In this document: one piece after another, positions 12,999 to 23,623 of the stretch | Position numbering within the stretch: the stretch's first letter is position 1 | How the letters are laid out: the number at the start of each line of letters is the position of its first letter | Assembly: GCF_000346465.2 (NCBI RefSeq) | Contig: NC_034009.1 | Coordinates: 19,115,606-19,179,605, forward strand | DNA length: 64,000 nt | Origin: Prunus persica | Taxonomy: Eukaryota; Streptophyta; Magnoliopsida; Rosales; Rosaceae | Reading direction: 5' to 3' | Notes under the pieces: model-generated | Seen by the model: the letters and a program-made list of their open reading frames with translations, nothing else | What the model was told of the DNA's origin: nothing | The model's database searches: none | Made by a program: the position numbers and the translations under genes

Positions 12999-13609
12999 AG
13001 TTTAAATCGATTTCAGAGAAACCCCTAAACCTTAAACCGATTTCAAATAAACCCCTAAACCAATTTCATAGAAACCGATAAACCTTAAACCAACTTCAGA
13101 GAAACCCCTAAACCAATTTCAATTTCATAGAAACCCATAAACCCTAAACCAACTTCAAAGAAACCCCGAAACCAATTTTAGAGAAACTCCTAAACCGTAA
13201 GAAATTGATGATGAACAGTACCTTTAGGAGGTCAACGATGGAGTTGAGCTTCGATGAATAGACACTGCTGGGAGAGGAAAAGCACTGCGTCAGAGAGAGA
13301 GAGAGAGCTGCATGAGAGAGAGAGAACTGCACAAGAGAGACCGAGAGCAACACGCAACAGAGAAAGAGAGAAGATAGAGTGAGAGTTGAGCGACAGAGAG
13401 ACAGAGCGAAAAGAGAATGAAAGCTGCAGGATAAAGAGAGACAGAGCCAAGAGATAGCTGAGAGAGAAAACTAAATTTCAGAAAAAGTGTTATGTGTACA
13501 ATAAATGGACAATAAAAATGTATTTATAGGTTATATTTGCAAAATTTGTGAGAAAAAGTGGTATTTCCAGATAAAATTTGGAAAGCAGTGGCATTAAGCA
13601 CTATTTCCC
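12999..13609 (-). repeat. Right terminal inverted region of the MULE, outer part
   Basis: This continues the series of GAAACCCCTAAACC-like units (12999-13200), then CGATGGAGTTGAGCTTC, which pairs with the left arm, then GA-rich DNA to an outer end near 13609. The outermost 350 bases have no surviving partner on the left side. Confidence 0.6.
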
Positions 13610-13981
13610 TTTTTTTTAATACATACCTAGGAAATTTTTATTCATTAATATCATAGATATAAATAAAATTAATCCCATGTGAATAGAAATTGTTATTGAG
13701 TTTCCATAGCAATGTAACATCCTGACCCAATTTAATCGTTGTAATCAATTTATTTAATTTAGAAATTACAATTTTGCCCTTAGGGTAGGGACACTTTGGT
13801 CACTTTTTGATTCGGAAGGATTTTGGGGAAATGAATGGTACCATTGCGTAGAGTTCGCTCTCACGAGTTCGTAGACGTGTAGGGGTTCAAATCGGAGTTT
13901 TAACGAAGAAGTTGTGGTCAACGGAAGTGCAGTTGCACAACTGTAAATTTTTCAAAGTTAGATTTCTTTTTAAAATAGACT

Positions 13982-13983
<2 letters not shown>

Positions 13984-14019
<36 letters not shown>
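13984..14019. repeat. (CT)n microsatellite
   Basis: Eighteen CT units within the long LTR, corresponding to the GA tract of the related minus-strand LTR. Confidence 0.98.
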
Positions 14020-14023
<4 letters not shown>

Positions 14024-15649
14024 ATTCTCTCTCTCCTCCGTTTGACACCAGATTTTCAGATAGCAAGTTTGTCGCCTTCCGGCCACTGTTTTCGACGAAA
14101 TTACCTCTAAAATTTTCATTTCCTCCTCCTCTACCTAGCCCACTAGCTTTCGTTGATCGATTTCACACGGTTTAGCGACTGGAAAGAGGAGAAATATCGT
14201 TATTTTTCCGTCGTCGTTTTCGGCGATTTCGACGACATTTTCCGTCATCCAAGGTATGGATCTTCATCCTCTCAGTACGTTCTAGCTGTTTTGGCAGTTG
14301 GTTTGGGTCAATTTGGAGATTTGTAACTTTGATTTTTAAACCTAGAATTTCTGACGATTTTAGCGGTGTTTTGAGCTATCTCCGGTCACTTTTTGGTCGG
14401 GGTCCAAGACCGAAAGTCACTCGCCTAGTTGCTCTTGATGTTTTGGTATAAGCATTGTAGGGTGTTTTGAGAATTTTCCGTCGCTGAAAATTTCTCAAGA
14501 CACCCACACACTATTGGCGACGGGTGGCAGCGCGTGGGCCACTGTGTGGCATTCCATTATGTTCTAAAATGTTCCCCTTGTCGTTCTAAGCATGACAATA
14601 TGCTCGGATTCGGAATTGGTTACCATTTGATAGTCGAACGGATATTGCACCTAATATGCGATATTTGGGTTCGATAGGTTCAGACTGTTCGATCTGTCCC
14701 AATTTCAAATACGTAGTTCTCTGTACCTCTAGGATCGTGTTGGGTACTCCGAATCAATGATTCTAGGGTTAGGCGAAGAGATTGCAGTCTAATCGTGCGA
14801 TTGGCTTAGATCCGACAGGTTGATCGAGACCAAACTTACAGGACATGTTGAGTAGGCTTTGTTGAACCCATAGGAACTTGTGGATTGGAAATCGGAGGTC
14901 GTGGGCCCCTCGAGCCCAATTGAAAATATGGGAAGTTTGACCCCTCGATTGACCGTAAGTCTTCCGAGGTAGTTTCATCCTTCGAAAAGTACTAAAATGA
15001 CCTTATAAATGAGTCTTTATTGTTATTTGAGTTATTTTGATTATGTTGAGATTATGAGATTATATTATTGTTTTAATTGTGGGGTTATCAGATGTTATAT
15101 TGAGATTTGATATATGTTTGAGTATGATTTTATCGGAATGTGATATGGGTTTTCTAGGGTTAATTATTGTTATTATGGTTATTATTAAAATATATGAATT
15201 GGGTGATATGGGGTTTGATTATGAAAGTATTTAATGGATTGTCTTGCATAGTTATATAATTTGGATTATTTTGATTATTGAGACTATGAATTTATAATAT
15301 GGTTTATTTTGTGGTTTATGGTATGTTATGGATTTATTGGAGGTTATTTTGATATTTGGAGTTTATGAATATTTTGGGTCGTGGAATTTATGCTTTTGCG
15401 AGTTTAATATCTATATTACTTATAAATTTTGGATATTAAGTTATGGACACTATTTATGTCCGGATGTCTATGTATGTGGGATTAGGTACTTTGAAATATT
15501 GAGAATTTGGGAAATTGAATTAAGGGAGGGTATATTATTTTATATTATATGGGTTTGTGAATTGCACCATCATATGTATCTCCCTGTGCACTTGATCACT
15601 TGGTTATGCACATCGAAAATGATGGAATTGATTGATTCGTGGTTTTGTC

Positions 15650-16165
15650 CTAGGCACCCCTGGCTGGGAGTTACTGAAGGCCCTTGGTTGGGCAGTCTTC
15701 GCATGTAAGACTTTTCACAGACGCACGAGTATTGATGATTCTATTGTGTGGGCTGGTGAACCTAGTCCCAAAGTTGGACGGCTCGTTCCCTAGCCACATG
15801 GTCAATTGAGGATTCTTTCATGTGGTCTAGTCAAACAATCCCTGTGTTGGATTGTTTTCCCCCGATACATGATGTGCCCTATCATATGTACCTCCCCTTG
15901 GATACTTATGCTTGGAAACAGTGGATATGGATACTTGGATATGTTGGAACCCGGGCACCCTTTGCGGGTGTTTCGTAGGCCCTTGGCTGGGCAGTCTGCG
16001 ATCGTAGGACTTTTCACAGATGCATGAGTATTGAGGATTTTGTTGTTCCGGCTAGTGAGCCTAGTCCCAAGGTTGGACGGCTCGTTCCCTAGCCACATGG
16101 TCAATTGAGGATTCTTTCATGTGGTTTAGTCAAACAATTCCCGTGTTTGATTGTTTTCCCCTGGT
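15650..16165. repeat. ~300-bp tandem duplication in the LTR
   Basis: Two copies about 300 bases apart share GACTTTTCACAGA (15710 and 16011), GGACGGCTCGTTCCCTAGCC and CAATTGAGGATTCTTTCATG. This occupies the position where the related solo LTR has its 95-bp minisatellite. Confidence 0.85.
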
Positions 16166-16729
16166 ATATGATGATTGTGTGAGTGTGTATATATATATAT
16201 TTATATATGTGGAAAAATATGTGGATATATTTCCAGGTTAGGGTTTCTTGAGAGGTGCATGATGAGTGCTTTGCACATGTGTGATCATTGTTATAATGTT
16301 TGGACAACGTTGTTTTGCAAAATACGCATTGGATAGGGTATGGTTGTGGAAAGAAATGATTTTGGAAAAGTAATTTGAGTTTTAGAGTAAACGGTTAGTT
16401 TTAAAAGAGTTATGTATAGTACATATGAGTCTTTACAGGGAAATGGTTTCAAGAATGAATCTAAATTTAATTGTTGGTTTTATTTGGGTAATATCTGTAT
16501 ATTTATGAATTGTGATCCTTTTTGTCATAGGAACTACGTATGGCTTGATCCCTCACAAAATGGTACATAGGTAGCTTGGGGTTTCACCTAGGTGCAGTCG
16601 CGAATTAAATTATTATTTTTGTTGAGTTTGGTTTGGAATATGTCAGTGGGCCTAGAGCCCTATTGAAACTTAGGTGAGATTAAATGCTTGTTTATATTCC
16701 AGTTTTACCGAATGTATGTGGTTAAAATG

Positions 16730-18504
16730 TGTTTGTGGCTGTTTGGGCCAAAACATTGCACGCCAACCCATTTTTGTCTAGAGGCCCATGAACCAAACAT
16801 TTGGGCTTTCATCTACAAGAATCAGAAGGAAAAAACCAATACACTGGTAAAGCCGAGACCCTTTTGAATAAATTACAAATGTAGCCATGATCTCAAACGA
16901 ATAAAATACTATTATTTGCAATTAAAGAACTGATACACACAGTTTTGGATAAAGCCCAACTTTTGAGAAAATCTCACCACTTGGTCTCCATCCCAAAAGG
17001 CAAAACAGCAGATTTTTTTCTCAAGGAAACCCACACGTGACTTCCTGACTTTGAAAAAGTCAAAATTTTAAACTATCACAGAGGAGTTGATAGGGAGTTA
17101 ATGAAGGCAGGTATTACGGGAGGAGTTCTCTATTTTTGTAGACAAAGGAAGAAGATCAAAATCATTTTTTATCGAAACTCTGCACCAAAGCAGGTGGCCT
17201 TTCCCAGAGATAAACAGGCTACGTTTTCAAGAGATAAGTGGGGGGCAAGGGAGTTGTTCAATAGGAAAAGCAAATTGACCATCATGGCAGATTGAGTTCT
17301 TTCTCTTTACAAGGAACAAATAACGAACAAAGAGAGTTGGTTTTTCTTTCAGAAAAAGCAAGGAAAAGACCTCCATGAAAGCTGATTGTTGATAGCTCTT
17401 CTCTGCCAAAATAAATAGCTTCCTTCTTTTATGCCATTAAAAAGAAAAGATCTTTTAAAGATTTGCCGCCCATTTAAAAAAAGAAAAAGAAAAAAAAAGA
17501 AAGATTAAAAATCCCTACTCCAGCATTTTCTATAAATATGAGAGGAGGTGAACAGATCGAAGGATAACCAAAAAATCAATCAAGACAAAAACTCTCAAAA
17601 TCACAATTAAGAAACACACAAAAATCCATTGATCTCAAAAGCCTTCAAACACTGAAGCAACCAAAGCTCATTAAGCCACAAGAAACAAGTCAGTTATAAT
17701 TCAAATCTCTAATTTCAGTTCAGTTTAGAGAAGCAGTTTTACAAAGCGAGATTTCTCTTGTTACAAATTTGGTTCAGCACAAGCCAAGTTAAGCTGAGTC
17801 CGGTTTGTCACAATATGAAAACCTCAACAAATTTATGTAAAGCCCTGATCAAGCAGAAAAGGTACTATAGCATGGCTCCAGCTTACTAATCGTCAATCCA
17901 GCCACTTCTGCCCTTTCAGACTGAAGAGGCTCCAATTCTGCCCGTTCAAAAAGCCTTCTAAGGCTTGAAATACATTAAAGCTTTGCCAAACTCAAACGTT
18001 GGTATCGATTTCCAGCTGAAATCCATCAGTTGAAGGTGTTGACGAGCCAATCCATCACAAATACTTCCAGTCCAGTTCTGTTCAGAAGCAATTGCTCAGG
18101 CAGAAATCAAAGTCCAAAGTTTCAATTGTCTTTTTTGGAGTTGGCATTTCTCTTTTGGGTCTTGTAATAGGCAGTTCTGTCTAAACAGTTTTGTTTTCTT
18201 TTTATCTATTTTGGTCAGAACTACCAATTTTGTACTGTGAAAAATTGTGAAGTCCTCACCAATCTGAGGCAAGAAAAGAATTTACTTGGGAGATATTCCT
18301 CACCCAAATTCACAATTGCTTGTTTAAGAATCAGTAACTTGGGGAGCAAGTTATCTATTTTTTAGAAGTCTGTTAGGGTTTTAAACTGCTAGCAGTGGCA
18401 CGCTCACGCACAAAAGAAAGTTGACTTGTTGACCACCAATGGTTGTCAAGCCAATGAGGAACTTTACCATACTATCACAGGATTAAAATCAAAACGGGTG
18501 AACA
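16730..18504 (+). mobile_element. 5' LTR of a second Tat-like gypsy element
   Basis: The end AAAACGGGTGAACA (18491-18504) matches the 3' LTR at 3886-3899, and the last 760 bases align with 3150-3899. A TATA box (TATAAATA, 17531-17538) lies in the upstream half, followed by an A/C-rich leader, as expected for U3-R. The start at TGTTTGTGGC (16730) is a guess based on the TG rule and on where the preceding LTR stops. Confidence 0.6.
17531..17538 (+). promoter_or_regulatory. TATA box of the gypsy LTR
   Basis: TATAAATA preceded by CATTTTC and followed about 30 bases later by an A-rich likely transcript start. This is the usual arrangement in a plant LTR promoter. Confidence 0.6.
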
Positions 18505-18984
18505 ATTTGGCACGCCCAGTGGGACTTCTCAGTATACGTGCTTCTAGGAGATATCTCTTGGTGTATGAATATTGGAAGCACTAGCCAAAATCCACACTTT
18601 GCCAAGGAAAGAAATCAAGCAGCTCTCCAGCAAGGGCATGAATCAAAGGAGAGTGACGCTAGGCATTCAGCCTATGGCAGCACCAGAAGTAGACGTTCCA
18701 GATCTGGTTCTAGAAGGATGAACCAGATACAGGATGCTGTACTTTGACAAGACGCTGCAGCACAAAGGAGCTAGGATACTCTAAATAACATGACAGCCAT
18801 GATGCAGTGGCAAGTCAACAGGCAGTTCAGGAAGGACTGTGAGGTTGCTATTGCCAGAATTCCAAACCCAGATGTTGTGGTCTAACAGCTAGACCTCCCT
18901 TTTGGATCTCCACGAGGATTGGCATGACCATACCAAGAGAATCCTCTCAAAGCGCCCACTGGGCCTGATAAATAATAAAAAGCA
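18505..18984 (+). pseudogene. Gypsy leader (primer-binding region) and start of gag, decayed
   Basis: Directly after the LTR comes TTTGGCACGCCCAGTGGGAC (18506-18525), the conserved leader and primer-binding position seen in many plant gypsy elements. A short basic, Ser/Arg-rich gag N-terminus follows (SRSGSRRMNQIQDAV near 18695-18745) with stops at 18746, 18769 and 18882. It then gives way, without any LTR, to copia sequence. Confidence 0.55.
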
Positions 18985-20398
18985 GCAGTCTTTGAAGTTC
19001 TTGCAACAGCACAGAAGATGACTACAAAAGGGAGTTTTATACAGCCAGCCATTCCTCGCTTTGATGGTCACTATGACCATTGGAGCATGCTGATGGAAAA
19101 TTTTCTACGATCTAAGGAATTTTGGGGGGCTGGTGGAGCCTGGCTATATTGAGCCAGCAAGTGACTCTGTGCAGACAGATGCACAACAAAAGAAGAATGA
19201 TGAGATGAAGCTGAAAGACCTGAAAGTGAAGAACTATCTCTTCTAGGTGATCGACCGGACCGTTCTTGACACCATTGTCAAGAAGGATACTACCAAAAAT
19301 ATATGGGACGCCATGAAGAAAAAATTCGAAGGAAATGCAAGGGTCAAGAGGTCTCATCTTCAAGCTCTCCGCAGAGAATTTGAAACTCTTGAGATGAGGT
19401 CCAGTGAATGAGTGACAGAGTACTTCTCTAGGGTCTTGACAGTGGCCAACAAGATGCGAATTTATGGAGAAAATATGCAGGATGTTAAAGTGGTGGAGAA
19501 AATTCTACGCTCTTTAACTGAGAAGTTCAACTATGTTGTATGTTCTATTGAGCAGTCAAAGGACATTGATGCTCTTACTGTTGATGAGTTACAAAGCTCA
19601 TTAATAGTGCATGAACAGAAGTTTCAGAGACGTAAGGGTGAGGAACAGGCTTTGAAAATGACATCTGAATGAGGAAGAGGTCACGGTCGTGGTACCTACA
19701 GAGGAAGAGGAAGAGGGAGAGGTCAAGCAGATTTCAACAAGGCAACTGTGGAGTGTTACCGATGCCATCAACTTGTTCGTTTTTAGTATGAATGTCCTTC
19801 TGCGAACAAAGAAGCAAATTATGCAGAGCTTGATGAGGAAGAAGAAATGCTTTTGATGTCTTATGTGGAGTTGTATAAGGCCAGAAGAGAAGATGCATGG
19901 TTTCTTGATTCAGGGTGTTCTAATCACATGTGCGGTGACCGAACTATGTTTAATGAACTCGATGAAAATTTTCGACATTCGGTAAAATTGGGGAACAACA
20001 CTAAGATGGATGTGATAGGAAAGGGAAGTATGAAGCTGCTGCTAAATGAAGTCAATCATGTTGTTGCTAAGGTGTACTATATTCCAGAGTTGAGAAATAA
20101 TCTCTTGAGCAAGGGCAGTTGCAAGAAAGAGGCTTGGCTATTTTGATCAAGGGAGGGATGTGCAAGATATTTCATCCAAAGAAGGGTTTGATAATTCAAA
20201 CCAACATGTGTGCCAATCGGATGTTTATTATGCTGCCTCAGTCTCAAACTCCCTCTCAAGTACAATCTGATCAGTGCTTTTACACAAGAACTCAAGATTT
20301 GTTTCATCTTTGGCACCGGAGGTATGGGCATATGAGCTACAAGGGTTTGAGAACCTTGCTGTACAACAACATGGTACGTGGAATTTCCTCCTACAGAT
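18985..20398 (+). pseudogene. Ty1/copia gag-protease-GAG_pre-integrase fragment, decayed
   Basis: The start is ATG at 19018 (MTTKGSFIQPAIPRFDG). Gag (UBN2 type) follows, broken by a frameshift at the six-G run near 19121 and a stop at 19243 and 19409. Next come an Arg/Gly-rich tract, a damaged CCHC knuckle near 19750 (CYRCHQLVRF then stop, so the His is lost), the aspartic-protease motif FLDSGCSNHMCG near 19902, and the GAG pre-integrase motif LWHRRYGHMSYKGLRTLL near 20311. It ends abruptly at about 20398, before the integrase. No copia LTRs flank it. Confidence 0.85.
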
Positions 20399-20900
20399 AA
20401 ACAGAACTTGGATCTTGTTGTTTCTTGGCCAGCTCGATGCTCTCTGCTATCACTTCAGCAAGAATTTCCTCCTACAGATAAACAGAAGTCAAGATTAGAA
20501 GAAAAACATATAGAAACGGATCATGTTAAGGAATTGAAAACATGATCTTACCTCTTCTTCGACTTCTTTGCCTTTTTCTTTGTCTCCTGTCGAGACATCT
20601 ATTTCCTTTTCTTGCTCCACAGCTTCAAAGGCTTATCTCAACTCTTCATCAGTTCCAGAGGTGGCTGTAGGAACTACTTCAGGTTCTTCTATCCCCTCAG
20701 TTTCCACCACAGCTCTCTTCTTAAGTCTTTTTGACTTAGTAGGAGGAGGAGGGAGACTTTCAGCTATAAAAAAAAAAAAAAAAAGGGGGTTAGAACAAAA
20801 AGACTGAACAGAACAAAAAAAATAAAGGAAAGTCTCACTTTTAAAATCTACATGAGGTTTCAGGCTGGACAACACTCTCTTGAGCTTTCAATGACCTTTT
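20380..20900 (-). pseudogene. Minus-strand fragment of an unrecognised repeat-borne gene
   Basis: Minus-strand reading gives SLPPPPTKSKRLKKRAVVET, then an acidic stretch rich in E/V (20700-20560), then EEILAEVIAESIELAKKQQ near 20470-20410 behind an acceptor-like CTGTAG. The sequence around that acceptor is duplicated (GAATTTCCTCCTACAGATAA at 20382 and 20462), and one copy is the junction with the copia fragment. The protein is not recognised. The charged composition recalls genes carried by plant retroelements and MULEs, but this is weak. Confidence 0.35.
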
Positions 20901-23600
20901 CTCTCTACATCATTTTAAAATACAAGAGCATGTATATATTGTTTATAGACAATTATAGAATAGTATCAAAGAATAAAATAATAGGATATTCTCAACTCCA
21001 TCCATATCCTTTATGCAATGGTTTGTCCTTTGCAACTTGAGTGTTCATATTGTTGGATAATGCTTGACTGCCTTGGGTGCCTTGAGTGCTTATTCTCTAC
21101 TGGGTGTCTTGAGTAATTTGGGTGAGTTGTGATTCTTCTCTATTATGAATAAGTTTGGAGCACAACTTTTAGATCCATAATGCTATGAGAAATAGGCTGA
21201 ATTCTGAGAGTTAATGAATTGCTTTCAACTCCAATATATGTTTGCAATCATGTTTCAATGAAAACTATAGAGGTGGGCCTTTCAAGAAATTGGATATTGA
21301 TTATGAAGCCATATATGTCAACGATTCTGTTGAGAAATCGAAGAATATGAAATGGAAAGGCATGAAAGTTGAGATTGCAAATTATCCCTTGGGATCTGCA
21401 TTCGAAGTGTGAGGAATGGATTGTCCCTTAGGATGCGTGGAAAGCCTTGAATTGGCTAGTGGTTGTGGCTTTTTTTATTTTATATAACAAAGATAAAGCT
21501 TGAAACTATATTTTTCTGGAACGACTGGCTGGAGGCTATGATTCATAGAAGGAAAGGGTGACAAGGATCAAGAAAAACCTTGGTGTATTGGTGAGTGATG
21601 ATGTTGTGAGTGTGGTTGTGCATATGGAGAATGCTTCTCTGGTAGAGATTTAGAGGATCTTCAACAAGTGAGAGACCATGATTAATAAGAAAGTCACTGA
21701 TAGGTTGCGTGACATGGATGCATTAATAGATGCAATTGGAGGAAAGATCAAAGATGTCAATTGTGAGATGAGCATTGTGAAGCTTGTTGTGAGAAGTAAG
21801 GAAGCGGGTCATGATGGTTCATCAAATACAGATCAAAGTTCCTGAATCGAAGACATATAATTGTGATTCGAGTACAAAATATGGAAAACTTCTTATGGGA
21901 TTTGAAGTAGTATTTCAGGGGCTAAGATTCTAGATGCCTAGAGGGTGTCTATCACAAACATGTATATAACTAGGGATGCCAAGGTTTGGTGGACAATTCA
22001 TGTATTTAACTAGGCAGACCTGCGATTATTGAGTGGGAATCCCTTAAGAAGGAACTAAAGATACAATTCCTGCCTTGCAATGTTTCTTGGGTTGCAAGGG
22101 AATCCTTAAAAAACTTGAAGAAAGTGACCTCGATGAGCAATTATGTCAAGGCATTTTGTTCTTTTGATGTTTGATGTGTCTAACATGTTAGAGGAAGACA
22201 CGTGTTCAACTTGGACAACATAGCTGCTAGCAAGGGAAAATAGCCTATTATTGCCAATACTGGCTCTAAGGGTGATGTGCGGTGGAAAATCCCTGACTGT
22301 TTCATATGACAAGGATCCCATCACATGCGAGACTCACCAAAGAAACATAGTTTGATTGCCATAGCGAAGGTTCTCATGAGGAAAGTAATGTCCACATGAG
22401 TTCCATGGTGTTGCCGAATGCACAATGGTTAGAGCCATTCAATACATTCTAAGAGGAGGCCATTGGGTAGCCAAACCTTGAGATAAGTGAAGTCTTTGTT
22501 GATATGTTTTCCTTGGACCTTTCAAAGGTGAGCATTGATGCATCCTTTGTGCATGGAGGAATACTGATCGAGGAAATTGAGAATATGATTTCGAATTAGG
22601 ATCTAAGTGGGCCGGAAGATATGTCGTTTGATGCTTTAGTACACTGGCTAGACTCACAAAGGATTTACTTGTTAGATAGAAGGTTTGTTGCTAAGACATG
22701 CGTGTTGTGCAACAGCTTGTATAATACAAGGTTCATCCAATTAGACTTTGACATCTATATAGATGTGCATGGGGAGTTTGATTTTGAATTGGCCTATAGG
22801 CATAGAGATGTTGATGAGCAAGTTGATGACTTGATGAGTTAGACGAATCGATGTGTTCCATGAATTTCAGACCCTTCAGAAAGTAAATAAGAGGATGAGT
22901 CATGGGAAAGCATGGCAGCTGATAACATCGTCAGAGATGTTGAATTTGGAAAAAATGGCCGATGACACCAAGAAGAATTATACAGAAGAGTCCGAGAAAG
23001 AAATCAAAGGGGAAACAGTGGTTGAGGTGGAACCAAGTAATGAGTTGATGGATGAGGGTCACCAAATAGTTGAGTTGAAGAGGGTGTTATACTCTTTTAG
23101 TGGTGGTGATTTGCAAGACCATGGCATTGTTTTGGTGTCTTGGTCCATGCCAAGACAGAGGCAAAGTGAACTAGATGTGCACAAAAACAAAGCAAAGTGA
23201 AAGAGATCGTGGCAAGGCATGTGTGCGCGAAGCAGCCTTGGGCTGAGTGTAGGCAGCAAAGGCAAGGGAGTGGTATATGTAATGGAATTGGGACATAGAT
23301 AACAAAGGCATGTCATGGACATCAAAGTCCCATCATGCGTTGCAAGCATGTTGGATTGTGAAAGAAACTTCCAAAAAGTAGACTTGGGTTGGGGATCATG
23401 TGGGCTTGCCAACAAGTCCAAGCTTGTTTAAAATTGCATAACACATGCACATGAAGGTTGTTCACCCCAATACATCAATCATTAACTCTTAAGTTTTCTT
23501 ATTGTGTAAAAAGGTCATCCAACTTAATCTTTAACCATAGTGCATCTATACACACACCCCACCACTCTTCATATTAAGTTTTAGAAAAACACAAACTCCT
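20901..23600. other. Degenerate repeat DNA; possible gypsy gag remnant
   Basis: No intact gene. Between 21940 and 22260 broken pieces in several frames resemble a retrotransposon gag (a TRDAKVWW-like block near 21970, LKKELK near 22040, and a FDVSNM-like block near 22165). ORFs at 22621-22842 and 22853-23200 (a charged, Glu/Lys-rich product) match nothing I know. The rest looks like decayed non-coding DNA. Confidence 0.35.
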
Positions 23601-23623
23601 CTACCCCCTATTGTCAAATTACT

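Larger units (their letters stand above)
3900..13609 (+). mobile_element. Decayed MULE with long terminal inverted regions (Ulp1/DUF1985 type)
   Basis: The element is defined by a MuDR-type transposase pseudogene (+), a convergent DUF1985 pseudogene (-) and imperfect inverted terminal regions. On the left, GAAGCTCAACTCCATCG at 4072-4088 matches the reverse complement of the right side near 13230-13250 (CGATGGAGTTGAGCTTC). Further in, the poly-TATTGC/GCAATA stretches at 4340-4460 and 10225-10330 pair up. The right outer end is near 13609 (rc GGGAAATAGTGC). The left outer end is missing where the gypsy LTR abuts at 3899, so no target duplication can be read. A solo LTR (10497-12993) sits in the right arm. 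Confidence 0.7.
13713..16729 (+). mobile_element. Long LTR, plus strand, related to the solo LTR (3' end truncated)
   Basis: It starts TGTAACATCCTGACCC, close to the TGTAACACCCCGACCC start of the 10497-12993 LTR read on its own strand. Shared internal landmarks are the (CT)n tract (13984), the ACCAAACTTACAGGACATG / CCCATAGGAACTTG zone (14830-14880), and the CTACGTATGGCTTGATCCCT ... TAGGTGCAG zone near 16530-16600. No matching TG...CA end is found before the gypsy LTR starts near 16730, so it appears truncated there. It is non-coding. One 126-codon ORF at 15328 lies in it and is taken as chance. Confidence 0.65.

Noticed and set aside
22621..23200. Two ORFs (73 and 115 codons) as a possible host gene fragment
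   Set aside because: The sequence is open but unrecognised, within degenerate repeat DNA; not enough to call a gene.
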